Positions 14,760 to 22,914 of a DNA stretch of 25,285 bases are shown here, piece by piece. The DNA comes from Bacilli bacterium (GTDB lineage: Bacteria > Bacillota_I > Bacilli_A > ML615J-28 > CAG-313). Under the pieces are notes generated by a model. It saw only the letters and a list, made by a program, of their open reading frames with translations, did not search any database and was not told where the DNA came from. Numbering within the stretch: position 1 is the first letter of the stretch; each line of letters begins with the position of its first letter. The DNA lies in assembly GCA_900752975.1 (NCBI GenBank), contig CAADXH010000059.1:1-25285 (forward strand), written 5' to 3'. Position numbers and translations under genes: made by a program.

Positions 14760-17700
14760 TTATGCTTCCTTTTTTTCTTCTTGCTTTACTTTACGATGGT
14801 TAAATGCCATATAGATAATTGGTATTACCACAAGAGTAAGAATTGTTGCATATAATAATCCACCTATTGCGGTTACTGCAAGTGGTTGAAGAAGTTCTGC
14901 CCCATTATTTAAGCCAATTGCCGTAAATATTAAACCAAATATTGTCGTAAGAGCAGTCATTAAAATTGGACGAAGTCTGGTTTTAGTCGCATTGGCACAA
15001 GCTTCTCTTATTGTGTAACCTTCTTCTCTTAATTGATTTATATAGTCAATTAAGACAATACCATTGTTTACCGCAACCCCAACTAGAATTATTAATCCCA
15101 TTAATACTACAATACTAAATTCAAGGCCAAAAATTAGAACAAATAGTAATCCACCTGTAAAGGCAAGTGGGAGTGTGCCTAAAACTATAAATGGATATAC
15201 TAATGATTGGAATTGAATTGCCATAACCATGTATACTAGTAGAATACCTATTAATAAAGCAATTATCATTTGTTTAACAGTATCCATGATTTGTTCATTT
15301 TCCCCTTTATATTCTATTTGAACAATTTCACGATAAGCGTCAAACTCATTGGAATTAATGTACTCATCAATTCTCTTATTTACTTCACTTGATACCTTGG
15401 TAACGTTATATGCTTGATTAACTCGACATGTTACATTAAAATAGCGGTATTTACCATCACTTAAAATAGTGCTATATCCGGTTACTTTCTTTACATATGA
15501 TATTGCATCCTTGTCATCTTCGCTTCCTAAAACATTGCCAGCCGCTTTACTTGCAAGTGGAACAGCATCTTCAGGTAGAGTTATACCTAATTGGCTACGA
15601 TCATACAACTTCTTCTCAGATTCACTATAATAAATAAACGGACTAACAACAAGACTAATACCTTCTTTCATTGCTTCAGTCATGGCCTTAGTAAAGTCAC
15701 CACCATATTTATTTTTAACAATTAACCAAATTTCTTCCACGCTTTTACCAGCAAATTCAGTCGGCATAAACGTATATGCTGATAAGCCTGAATCCTCAAT
15801 CACTTTAAGGATTGTTTTATCAAATACTTTAAAGTTTTTAAGAAAGTCTTCATAACTACCAAATAGTTTCATAATAGTTGTAAGACCAATTCCAGCAATG
15901 TTAACTTCTGAAGGAATATTAAGTTCATATTCACTACCATTAAAAACTAACTTTGTCTTGTTTTCTGTAGTCATGCTATCGAGGCCTGTTGTGTTAAATA
16001 TTACTTTAGCATTATCAATGAAATCTTGTTCTGTTAAACCTGCTTTCGCTGCATTTTCTTTATTGACATATATTTTAAGATTATTGTCTGAACCAACAAC
16101 ACCACTACTTACTTTCTTGGTACCTTCTACTTCATTCATAATTTGACTAATCTTTACGGCAACTTCTTCCATTTTTTCAAGATTATAGCCTTTTACTCTA
16201 ATACTTACACCACTTGACGTAAATGACGTAATACTACTTGAACTACTTTCAGTTTCTACTTCATAAATATCTGATTTGTTTATTTCATATTGTTTTAAAT
16301 TTTCTGTACTATTATGTTTAGTTATAATCTTTTTTATATTATCTGCGTAGTAATCAGTTGCTTTACGATGTTTTTCGTCTAATTTAATTGTAATTGAAAT
16401 ATTTTTGGCATTCAATGATGAACTAGATATTAAAGACATCATACCACTACTATTACCAAATCTTGCACTAACTGTTTCAATTTCATTACTAGATTCTTTA
16501 ATTGATTTTGCTAAATCATCAGTATATTTAGATAATTTATCAAATGGGATTTCGTTATTAACTGAAATTGTTGTTGATATAGAACCTTCATCCGTTGATG
16601 GCAATAATACAAAACCTTTAGTAAATACTAGTGCCACTGATATAATAAATAAAAGGACAACACCACTAAAGACCACTAATTTATGGGATAGCGTCCATCT
16701 AATTACTTTATCATATGACTTCATAAACTTTGATTCTGATTTTGTAGGTTTTGGCTCTTTATATTTTTTAAGTTTTTTACCACATGAAGGGCAGTTGATA
16801 TCTGTTGGAGTAATTTCAGCATCACACTTTGGACAGTGATTAGGATCATTAAACATCCTAGAAGCCATTGCTGGTACCATTGTTAACGCAATTACTAAAC
16901 TACAAAGTAACGAGAAAGTAATTGTGTATGCCATATTCGCGAAAACGTCTTTAATTGTTCCTCCTAAAAATAAAACAGGAACAAATACAATAATTGTGGT
17001 AATTGTCGAAGAGATAATAGCTGAGGCAACACCTTTTGCTCCATAGATAGCTGCGTCTTTTTTTGACTTTCCTTCTTTACGAAGTCTAAATATATTTTCA
17101 ATAACAACAATAGCATTATCTACTAGCATACCAATACCTATCGCAAGGCCACCCATTGACAACATATTTAAATTAATGCCCGCAAAGTACATACACATAA
17201 ATGTTGCGATAACAGAAATCGGAATAGCTAGCCCAACAATTAATGTAGGACGCCAATCCCTTAAGAAAAGTAGTAATATTACAATAGCAAGAATAGCACC
17301 ATAAATTAAGTTTTCAACAACTGAACTTACAGCCATGTTAATATACTCACCTTGGTCAAGAACAATGGAATAATCAAAAGTATTGTATTCTTTTTTGATA
17401 GTATCAAGTTCTTTAGTAATTGCTTTTGTAATATCCGTAATAACCGAACCATTTTGCATTTGGAATGATAATGTAATTGTCTTTTTACCATTTACTTTTG
17501 AATAGCTTTCAGCATTTTGATCAGTATATTTAATGCCATTTGTAACAGCCAATTCTTTTAGTTTTACCACCTCATTTGTTTTAGATAGTGGTAATGATAA
17601 TTCTTTTAAATCTTCAATACTTTCAATTGCATTACCTAGTTTTAGCATGCAAATCTTGCCATTGTTAAGGGCAATACCAATTAGTTCATCATGGTTTTGT

Positions 17701-18332
17701 TCCTTAATTAATGATAAAATTTCATCATTCGTATATCCTTTTGCTTTTAATATTTCTTGATCAAGATTAACTTCAACAACAATTGAAGAAGCACCACTCA
17801 TTGATACTTCCGCAACGCCTTCTACTCTATTTAATCTTGTGATTAATTCACTTTCCACAAATTGTGTTGTTTTTATAAATGATTGTTCTGGATCTGTTTC
17901 ATCATTTTCCATAGAAACTGAAACAGTCATAACTGGCAACATATCAGGGGAAACCTTTAAAATGGTTGGTTTAGTAGTACCTTCTGGAAATTCAATATTA
18001 TCAAGTTTAGTTCTTAAATCAATCATAACTGAATCCATATTTGTTCCATCATTAAACTCTACAATAACGATACTATAGTTAGCGTTTGATGTTGATTGTA
18101 CACTTGAAAAATTATTCATTGATGTTACTTGTGATTCGACTACGGTTGTGACATTTTCCACAACGTCTTCAGCACTCGCTCCTACATATGGGGTTACAAC
18201 AACAACATAAGGTAAATTCATTTCTGGGAATAAACCTAATGATTGCTTAGTTAATGAATAAATACCAAGGACAATAACAATCATAATACACATCAACACA
18301 GTAACGGGTTTTTTTACACTATATTTACTCAT
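14760..18332 (-). CDS. RND-family efflux permease with a cytoplasmic zinc ribbon
   Basis: A 1190-residue AcrB/HAE-type RND exporter. It starts with the family signature (KKPVTVLMCIMIVIVLG, TM1; SLGLFPEMNLPYVVV), has two six-helix bundles (TM2-6 about 335-490, TM7 about 550-570, TM8-12 about 1030-1180), and two large extracellular porter domains. TM4 carries GMLVDNAIVVIENI with Asp405 as the probable proton site; the second Asp of AcrB is Asn406. In a Gram-positive-type cell it would pump substrates across the single membrane by proton exchange. Odd: a four-Cys zinc ribbon (C500, C503, C514, C517) sits in the cytoplasmic loop between TM6 and TM7. Strong SD (GGAGGAAGG), promoter and operator are upstream; the tetR follows after 1 bp. 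No adaptor protein gene is nearby. Confidence 0.93.
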   Translation of the reverse strand: MSKYSVKKPVTVLMCIMIVIVLGIYSLTKQSLGLFPEMNLPYVVVVTPYVGASAEDVVENVTTVVESQVTSMNNFSSVQSTSNANYSIVIVEFNDGTNMDSVMIDLRTKLDNIEFPEGTTKPTILKVSPDMLPVMTVSVSMENDETDPEQSFIKTTQFVESELITRLNRVEGVAEVSMSGASSIVVEVNLDQEILKAKGYTNDEILSLIKEQNHDELIGIALNNGKICMLKLGNAIESIEDLKELSLPLSKTNEVVKLKELAVTNGIKYTDQNAESYSKVNGKKTITLSFQMQNGSVITDITKAITKELDTIKKEYNTFDYSIVLDQGEYINMAVSSVVENLIYGAILAIVILLLFLRDWRPTLIVGLAIPISVIATFMCMYFAGINLNMLSMGGLAIGIGMLVDNAIVVIENIFRLRKEGKSKKDAAIYGAKGVASAIISSTITTIIVFVPVLFLGGTIKDVFANMAYTITFSLLCSLVIALTMVPAMASRMFNDPNHCPKCDAEITPTDINCPSCGKKLKKYKEPKPTKSESKFMKSYDKVIRWTLSHKLVVFSGVVLLFIISVALVFTKGFVLLPSTDEGSISTTISVNNEIPFDKLSKYTDDLAKSIKESSNEIETVSARFGNSSGMMSLISSSSLNAKNISITIKLDEKHRKATDYYADNIKKIITKHNSTENLKQYEINKSDIYEVETESSSSSITSFTSSGVSIRVKGYNLEKMEEVAVKISQIMNEVEGTKKVSSGVVGSDNNLKIYVNKENAAKAGLTEQDFIDNAKVIFNTTGLDSMTTENKTKLVFNGSEYELNIPSEVNIAGIGLTTIMKLFGSYEDFLKNFKVFDKTILKVIEDSGLSAYTFMPTEFAGKSVEEIWLIVKNKYGGDFTKAMTEAMKEGISLVVSPFIYYSESEKKLYDRSQLGITLPEDAVPLASKAAGNVLGSEDDKDAISYVKKVTGYSTILSDGKYRYFNVTCRVNQAYNVTKVSSEVNKRIDEYINSNEFDAYREIVQIEYKGENEQIMDTVKQMIIALLIGILLVYMVMAIQFQSLVYPFIVLGTLPLAFTGGLLFVLIFGLEFSIVVLMGLIILVGVAVNNGIVLIDYINQLREEGYTIREACANATKTRLRPILMTALTTIFGLIFTAIGLNNGAELLQPLAVTAIGGLLYATILTLVVIPIIYMAFNHRKVKQEEKKEA

Positions 18333-18347
18333 TTTTTATCCTTCCTC

Positions 18348-18367
18348 CCGACCGACCATTCGGTCGG
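18348..18367. promoter_or_regulatory. Palindromic TetR-type operator
   Basis: Perfect 8-bp arms CCGACCGA and TCGGTCGG around a CCAT spacer. This is markedly GC-rich in AT-rich DNA and has the style of known TetR-family operators. It lies between the -10 and the ribosome site of the RND-tetR operon, so a bound repressor would block transcription. Confidence 0.85.
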
Positions 18368-18377
18368 ATATATAATT

Positions 18378-18405
18378 ATTATACTTAATATTTAAAAAAA
18401 TACAA
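18378..18405 (-). promoter_or_regulatory. Promoter of the RND-tetR operon
   Basis: Minus-strand -10 TATAAT (18378-18383), with a weak -35 TTGTAT at 16-bp spacing (18400-18405). The palindromic operator starts 10 bp downstream of the -10. Confidence 0.6.
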
Positions 18406-18473
18406 TAAAATTGCTTAACAAAGACAATGTTATATACTCTGTTATTTTATAAAAACTTAATTTCTTTATAGAC

Positions 18474-18502
18474 AAAAAACCAGTGCATTTACTACACTGG
18501 TT
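18474..18502 (-). terminator. Terminator of hpf
   Basis: AACCAGTG pairs with CACTGGTT around a 9-base loop (18478-18502), followed on the minus strand by a T-run. It lies 6 bp beyond the hpf stop. Confidence 0.85.
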
Positions 18503-18508
18503 AACTAT

Positions 18509-19054
18509 TTATTTTGGTTCAATTACTCCATATCCACCATCTTGACGAAGATATACAATTGTTTGTTTATGATTATCTTCATTAATGAATGTATAGAAAT
18601 CATGATCTAACAATTCCATTTGAATAATTGCTTCTTCAAGACTCATTACTGTTAATTCAATTTCTTTGTTCTTAACTTTTGTCAAATCGGTATCTACTTC
18701 TTTTTCATTTGCCTCAGCTAAATCACTAAAGTAATTAGCTATACCTTCACGTTTACGAATAATTGAATTAACCTTTTTCTTGTGTCGTAAGAGTTGTCGC
18801 TCTATTTTATCAACGGCATTATCAACTGCCATATAAAGCGTATCACCTTTGCTTTCGGCTCTTAAAATAATGTTTTTAGTTGGAATAGTAATCTCAACAA
18901 CAGAGTATTTTTCATACCCTTTGCATAAAACATTGGCTGTAATGGATTCACTATTAGTAAATAGTTTTTCTAAAACCAATACCTTTTTTTCAATGTCCTC
19001 ACGTGCTGATGTAGAAAGTTTTACTTGTCCATTTCCTCTAATGTTTACTTTCAT
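18509..19054 (-). CDS. hpf: Ribosome hibernation promoting factor, long form
   Basis: A 181-residue long HPF. The N-terminal S30AE/YfiA domain (about 1-105) has the beta-alpha-beta pattern with VDKIERQLLRHKKKV, and binds the 30S decoding region. After a charged linker the C-terminal domain (about 120-181; VMSLEEAIIQMELLDHDFYTFINE, GVIEPK at the end) mediates dimerization of 30S-bound HPF, forming inactive 100S ribosomes in slow growth. It has its own promoter, a GGAG site and its own terminator, so it is monocistronic. Confidence 0.95.
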   Translation of the reverse strand: MKVNIRGNGQVKLSTSAREDIEKKVLVLEKLFTNSESITANVLCKGYEKYSVVEITIPTKNIILRAESKGDTLYMAVDNAVDKIERQLLRHKKKVNSIIRKREGIANYFSDLAEANEKEVDTDLTKVKNKEIELTVMSLEEAIIQMELLDHDFYTFINEDNHKQTIVYLRQDGGYGVIEPK

Positions 19055-19080
19055 AATTTTACAACTCCTTTTCTATTAAT

Positions 19081-19101
19081 TTGAAGATTAACTATCTTCA
19101 A
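19081..19101. repeat. Hairpin in the hpf 5' leader
   Basis: TTGAAGAT and ATCTTCAA form a perfect 8-bp stem with a 5-base loop between the hpf promoter and its GGAG site. It would sit at or near the 5' end of the mRNA, perhaps stabilizing it; no regulator is evident. Confidence 0.5.
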
Positions 19102-19105
19102 CTAT

Positions 19106-19134
19106 ATTTTACCATATTATTAAGGGTTTGTAAA
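19106..19134 (-). promoter_or_regulatory. Promoter of hpf
   Basis: Minus-strand -35 TTTACA (19129-19134), 17-bp spacer, and -10 TAAAAT (19106-19111) preceded by TGG (extended -10). Confidence 0.7.
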
Positions 19135-19151
19135 TATATTTCATAATAATT

Positions 19152-19400
19152 TTAGAAAATAATCACAAATACTTCACTAGTTGATGGTACAAAATATGAA
19201 AAGAATGTTTCAAATTCATAGTAACTACCAAACCAATATAGTGGAATAACTAAACTAAAAAGTTTAGTAATTCGATGATTATATAAAATCCCCTTTGTTT
19301 TTATCTCAATAATATAGTATGTAATTTTACCTATTCTTACAACATTTAATGTTGAAGATGGTTCCTTCCCTTTTATTATTAACATATCCCTTAATTTCAT
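19152..19400 (-). CDS. Possible 82-codon ORF after leuS, unrecognised
   Basis: This frame starts 1 bp after the leuS stop and could be translated by termination-reinitiation, but no good SD precedes it. The product has a basic, beta-like N-terminal half and an aromatic, hydrophobic C-terminal half (about 48-82), with no motif I know. It fills most of the 347-bp leuS-hpf gap, which otherwise holds only the hpf promoter and an 8-bp inverted repeat inside this frame (ACTAAACT/AGTTTAGT, 19249-19268). It may be a real small membrane-associated protein or chance. Confidence 0.3.
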   Translation of the reverse strand: MKLRDMLIIKGKEPSSTLNVVRIGKITYYIIEIKTKGILYNHRITKLFSLVIPLYWFGSYYEFETFFSYFVPSTSEVFVIIF

Positions 19401-19401
19401 A

Positions 19402-21798
19402 CTATAAAACGATACTTACTAATTTGTTAGGAACAACAATCATTTTTTTAATTTCGTTTGTTCCGACATATTCTTTAACTCTAGAACTTGCAAGAGCTAG
19501 TTTTTTGATTTCTTCAGGATCAGTATTTGCTTCTACCTCAAGTTTATCTCTTACTTTACCATTAATTTGAACAACTATTGTAACTAATGCCTCTTTAGTT
19601 TTGTGTTCATCAAATGTTGGCCATATCTCATATGCTAATGATTCATTGTGTCCTAAATGTTCCCAAATTTCTTCTGCTAAGTGAGGAGCAATAGGACTTA
19701 ACACTTTGATAAATCCTTCTGCATATTCACGTGGGAATATATTTTCTTTATAGACAGCATTGATAAAAATCATCATTTGTGCAATTGCAGTGTTAAACTT
19801 TAATTCCTCATAGTCACTAGTTACTTTTTTAATTGTTTGATGATAAATTGTTTCAAGATTCTTGTTTGGTTCATCTTTTATTTTACTATCTTCAACATAC
19901 GCACGGTAAATACGATCTAGGAATTTACGAGATCCTTCAATACCTTTATCATCCCATGGTTTATCAGCTTCAAGTGGCCCCATAAACATTTCATATAAAC
20001 GCATTGCATCTGCCCCATATTCTTTAACAATAACATTAGGGTCAACTACGTATTCTGGAAATCTTTTACCCATTTTAATTCCATTACTACCTAGTATCAT
20101 ACCTTGGTGAACTAATTTTTGGAATGGTTCTTCCGTATACACAATTCCTTTGTCATATAAGTAATTATTCCACATTCTTGAATATAATAAATGTCCAACT
20201 GCATGTTCTGGCCCACCAATATAAAGGTCAACTGGCATCCAGTGTTTTAGTAATTCCTTATTTGCTAGTTCTTGATCATTTTGTGGATCAATATATCGGA
20301 GGAAATACCAGCTTGAACCAGCGGAACCTGGCATTGTGGATAATTCTCTTGTAGCTTTTTTGCCGTTTCTTATAACATTTACCCAGTCTTTCGCATTAGC
20401 AAGTGGTGAAGTTCCACTCTTACTTGGCTTATAATCATCAAGTTCAGGTAAAATTAAAGGTAATTCATCATCACGTAAAGCCTCAATGGTACCATCTTCA
20501 TAAGTAATGGTAGGAATTGGTTCACCCCAATATCTTTGACGAGCAAATATCCATTCACGTAAACGATAATTAATCTTTTTAGTTCCTAAATGATGTTCCT
20601 CTAAATAAGCTATCATCTTATTTATTGCATCTTCTTTACCTAAACCATTTAAAAAATCAGAATTAATATGAACACCATCACCTGTAAAAGCACTAACACT
20701 AATATCCCCACCTTCAAGAACAGGAATAATGTCTAAATTAAACTTTCTCGCAAAGGCATAATCACGTTCATCATGAGCAGGTACTGCCATAATCGCACCA
20801 GTACCATATGATAATAAAACATAGTCAGAAATCCAAATTGGAAGTAATTTACCATTAACAGGATTTACAGCATAAGCACCAGTAAATACTCCTGTTTTTT
20901 CTTTATTTAACTCTGTTCTTTCAAGATCGGATTTCTTAGCACATACATCGATATATGCAAGAACTTCTGTTTCTTGTTCTTTACTCATAATTTTTTTAAC
21001 AAGTGGATGTTCCGGAGCAAGTACACAATATGAAGCACCAAATAAAGTATCACAACGTGTAGTAAATACAATAAACTTTTCATTTTGATCTTTTACTGTA
21101 AATTCAATATGAGCACCAACTGATTTTCCAATCCAATTACGTTGAATTTCTTTAGTTGATTCAGGCCAATCTAATTTATCTAAATTTTCTAAAAGTCTTT
21201 CTGCGTATTTAGGAATATCGATAACCCATTGTTTCATATTTTTACGGACAACTGGATAGCCTCCACGTTCACTCTTACCATCAATTACTTCGTCATTAGC
21301 AAGAACTGTACCAAGTTCTTCACACCAATTAACTGGCATGTCAATTTTTTTCGCAAGTCCATCTAAAAATAATTGTTTAAAAATCCATTGAGTCCACTTA
21401 TAAAATGATGGGTCACAAGTTGAAATTTCTTTGGACCAATCATATGAAAGACCTAAACTTTTTAATTGTCCTTTAAAAGTTTCAATATTTTTTTTTGTAA
21501 AACCTTCAGGATGATTTCCCGTTTTTATTGCATATTGTTCAGCTGGTAAACCAAATGAATCAAAGCCCATTGGATGAAGAACATTAAAGCCCTGCATTCT
21601 TTTCATTCTTGCAATAATGTCTGTTGCGGTGTAACCTTCGGGATGACCAGCATGAAGTCCTACTCCTGATGGATAAGGAAACATATCAAGTGCATAATAT
21701 TTGGGTTTACTAAAATCCCAAACGTCAGTTTTGAAAGTATCATGATCTTTCCAGTATTTTTGCCATTTTTGATCTATTTGTTGATGATTATAACTCAT
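19402..21798 (-). CDS. leuS: Leucyl-tRNA synthetase
   Basis: A class I synthetase of 798 residues, the usual bacterial LeuRS length, charging tRNA-Leu with leucine. The HIGH-type motif is HAGH at 49-52 within YPSGVGLHAGHPEGY. The CP1 editing domain shows FTTRCDTLFGA and the DERD segment. The second signature, normally KMSKS, is KMGKR at 575-579, followed by the expected EYGADAMRLYEMFMGPLEADKPW. The ATG overlaps the end of the DUF1189 gene by 11 bp, with GGAGG eight bases upstream, so it is coupled to that gene and its promoter. No T-box is visible upstream. Confidence 0.97.
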   Translation of the reverse strand: MSYNHQQIDQKWQKYWKDHDTFKTDVWDFSKPKYYALDMFPYPSGVGLHAGHPEGYTATDIIARMKRMQGFNVLHPMGFDSFGLPAEQYAIKTGNHPEGFTKKNIETFKGQLKSLGLSYDWSKEISTCDPSFYKWTQWIFKQLFLDGLAKKIDMPVNWCEELGTVLANDEVIDGKSERGGYPVVRKNMKQWVIDIPKYAERLLENLDKLDWPESTKEIQRNWIGKSVGAHIEFTVKDQNEKFIVFTTRCDTLFGASYCVLAPEHPLVKKIMSKEQETEVLAYIDVCAKKSDLERTELNKEKTGVFTGAYAVNPVNGKLLPIWISDYVLLSYGTGAIMAVPAHDERDYAFARKFNLDIIPVLEGGDISVSAFTGDGVHINSDFLNGLGKEDAINKMIAYLEEHHLGTKKINYRLREWIFARQRYWGEPIPTITYEDGTIEALRDDELPLILPELDDYKPSKSGTSPLANAKDWVNVIRNGKKATRELSTMPGSAGSSWYFLRYIDPQNDQELANKELLKHWMPVDLYIGGPEHAVGHLLYSRMWNNYLYDKGIVYTEEPFQKLVHQGMILGSNGIKMGKRFPEYVVDPNVIVKEYGADAMRLYEMFMGPLEADKPWDDKGIEGSRKFLDRIYRAYVEDSKIKDEPNKNLETIYHQTIKKVTSDYEELKFNTAIAQMMIFINAVYKENIFPREYAEGFIKVLSPIAPHLAEEIWEHLGHNESLAYEIWPTFDEHKTKEALVTIVVQINGKVRDKLEVEANTDPEEIKKLALASSRVKEYVGTNEIKKMIVVPNKLVSIVL

Positions 21799-22717
21799 TA
21801 TTAATTCCTCCGTCTTTATCTAGTTTTTGAAGTAATGCATAACTGCTAAGTGCTCTAATTGTATAAAACAATGATACAAGTTCTCCTATATATGCTAAAA
21901 ATGTTAAATTATATAAATATGCTAAAACATAGCATACAACATATGGTAAAGATGCCAAAAACGCAATCTTAACAATTTTTCCAAACGCAACTCCCATTCC
22001 TCTAAAGAATAATTTGATTAACAAAATTGTAAGAAAAGTACTAGCAGTAAAAATCATTAAGTTACTTATGAGTAGTGCTAATGAATTATCTAAGACAATT
22101 TTTAACTTTAATTTATTATATATATGGCTTCCCAAACTATATATTTGAAGAAAATAAGAATTATTATTTGAAACTGTATAATCAAAATTCACATTTAAAT
22201 TATCATAAGAAATTGTTTTTATTACTTTTTCTTTTTCCATTTTTGATAACAAGTCAGTTAAACCGGCTACTTCCGCTGCTCCTTCTAAATTTTTAGATGG
22301 AGCATAGACAATTTCCATTTCATTTTCTTTAAAGACTATTAAGTAACCTGTTTTATCATTAATGTTGTAATTATTTCCTTCCATGCTAAACACAAGATAT
22401 ACTGGTAAATTTGTTAAGAGTAAATTATTATTTTCAATTTTTACATATTGTCTTGTATTATTGCCACTACCTGTATAGATTAATTTACCATCTTTAATTT
22501 TATAATCAATAATACTATGATGTTTAAATGCTGAAACAATTTCTTCTGCTTCTACATTCCTAAACTCAATGTTTGAATTTAGTGATAAAACCGATGGAAT
22601 CATTAATAATACCGCTAATAAAAATATAAATTCCACAAATCTTCTTTTTGGTTTTTCATCAACATGATATGCTATTGCCTTAGGACTAACTAACGCATCT
22701 ACTAATAATCTAAACAT
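21788..22717 (-). CDS. DUF1189-family membrane protein
   Basis: A 309-residue protein. It has one N-terminal helix (about 28-46; KRRFVEFIFLLAVLLMIPSVLSL), a long extracellular segment (about 50-215), and three to four C-terminal helices (about 215-300). The start (LVSPKAIAYHVDEKPKRRF) and the DYKIKDGKL segment fit DUF1189 (PF06691), a Bacillota family of unknown role. A GAGGGG site precedes the ATG. The gene is first in a two-gene unit with leuS; a functional tie is not implied. Confidence 0.75.
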   Translation of the reverse strand: MFRLLVDALVSPKAIAYHVDEKPKRRFVEFIFLLAVLLMIPSVLSLNSNIEFRNVEAEEIVSAFKHHSIIDYKIKDGKLIYTGSGNNTRQYVKIENNNLLLTNLPVYLVFSMEGNNYNINDKTGYLIVFKENEMEIVYAPSKNLEGAAEVAGLTDLLSKMEKEKVIKTISYDNLNVNFDYTVSNNNSYFLQIYSLGSHIYNKLKLKIVLDNSLALLISNLMIFTASTFLTILLIKLFFRGMGVAFGKIVKIAFLASLPYVVCYVLAYLYNLTFLAYIGELVSLFYTIRALSSYALLQKLDKDGGINNEL

Positions 22718-22746
22718 AATTTTCCCCTCTCTTATATTGTTATCTT

Positions 22747-22775
22747 ATTATAGCATATTTTTACTGAAAAGTAAA
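22747..22775 (-). promoter_or_regulatory. Promoter of the DUF1189-leuS unit
   Basis: Minus-strand -35 TTTACT (22770-22775), 17-bp spacer, and consensus -10 TATAAT (22747-22752) preceded by TGC (extended -10). Confidence 0.7.
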
Positions 22776-22880
22776 ACCTTTTGACGTGCTTATTATAAAT
22801 TAGCATTTTTAATTAAATTATTAGTTCTACTAGTTACATTTTTTGTAAGCGTTTTATTTTTTTTGTTTAGTCTTTTATGG

Positions 22881-22886
22881 TAAAAT
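22881..22886 (+). promoter_or_regulatory. Probable extended -10 of the metallophosphoesterase gene
   Basis: TGG-TAAAAT stands 28 bp before the ATG; no good -35 is seen upstream in the T-rich sequence. The rest of the 197-bp divergent gap (22718-22914) shows only the opposite promoter. Confidence 0.45.
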
Positions 22887-22914
22887 AATAGTAAACAAAT
22901 TAAAGGAGGAATTT

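Noticed and set aside
21799..22717. T-box riboswitch for leuS
   Set aside because: leuS starts inside the end of the DUF1189 gene, leaving no leader, and the DUF1189 leader is too short.
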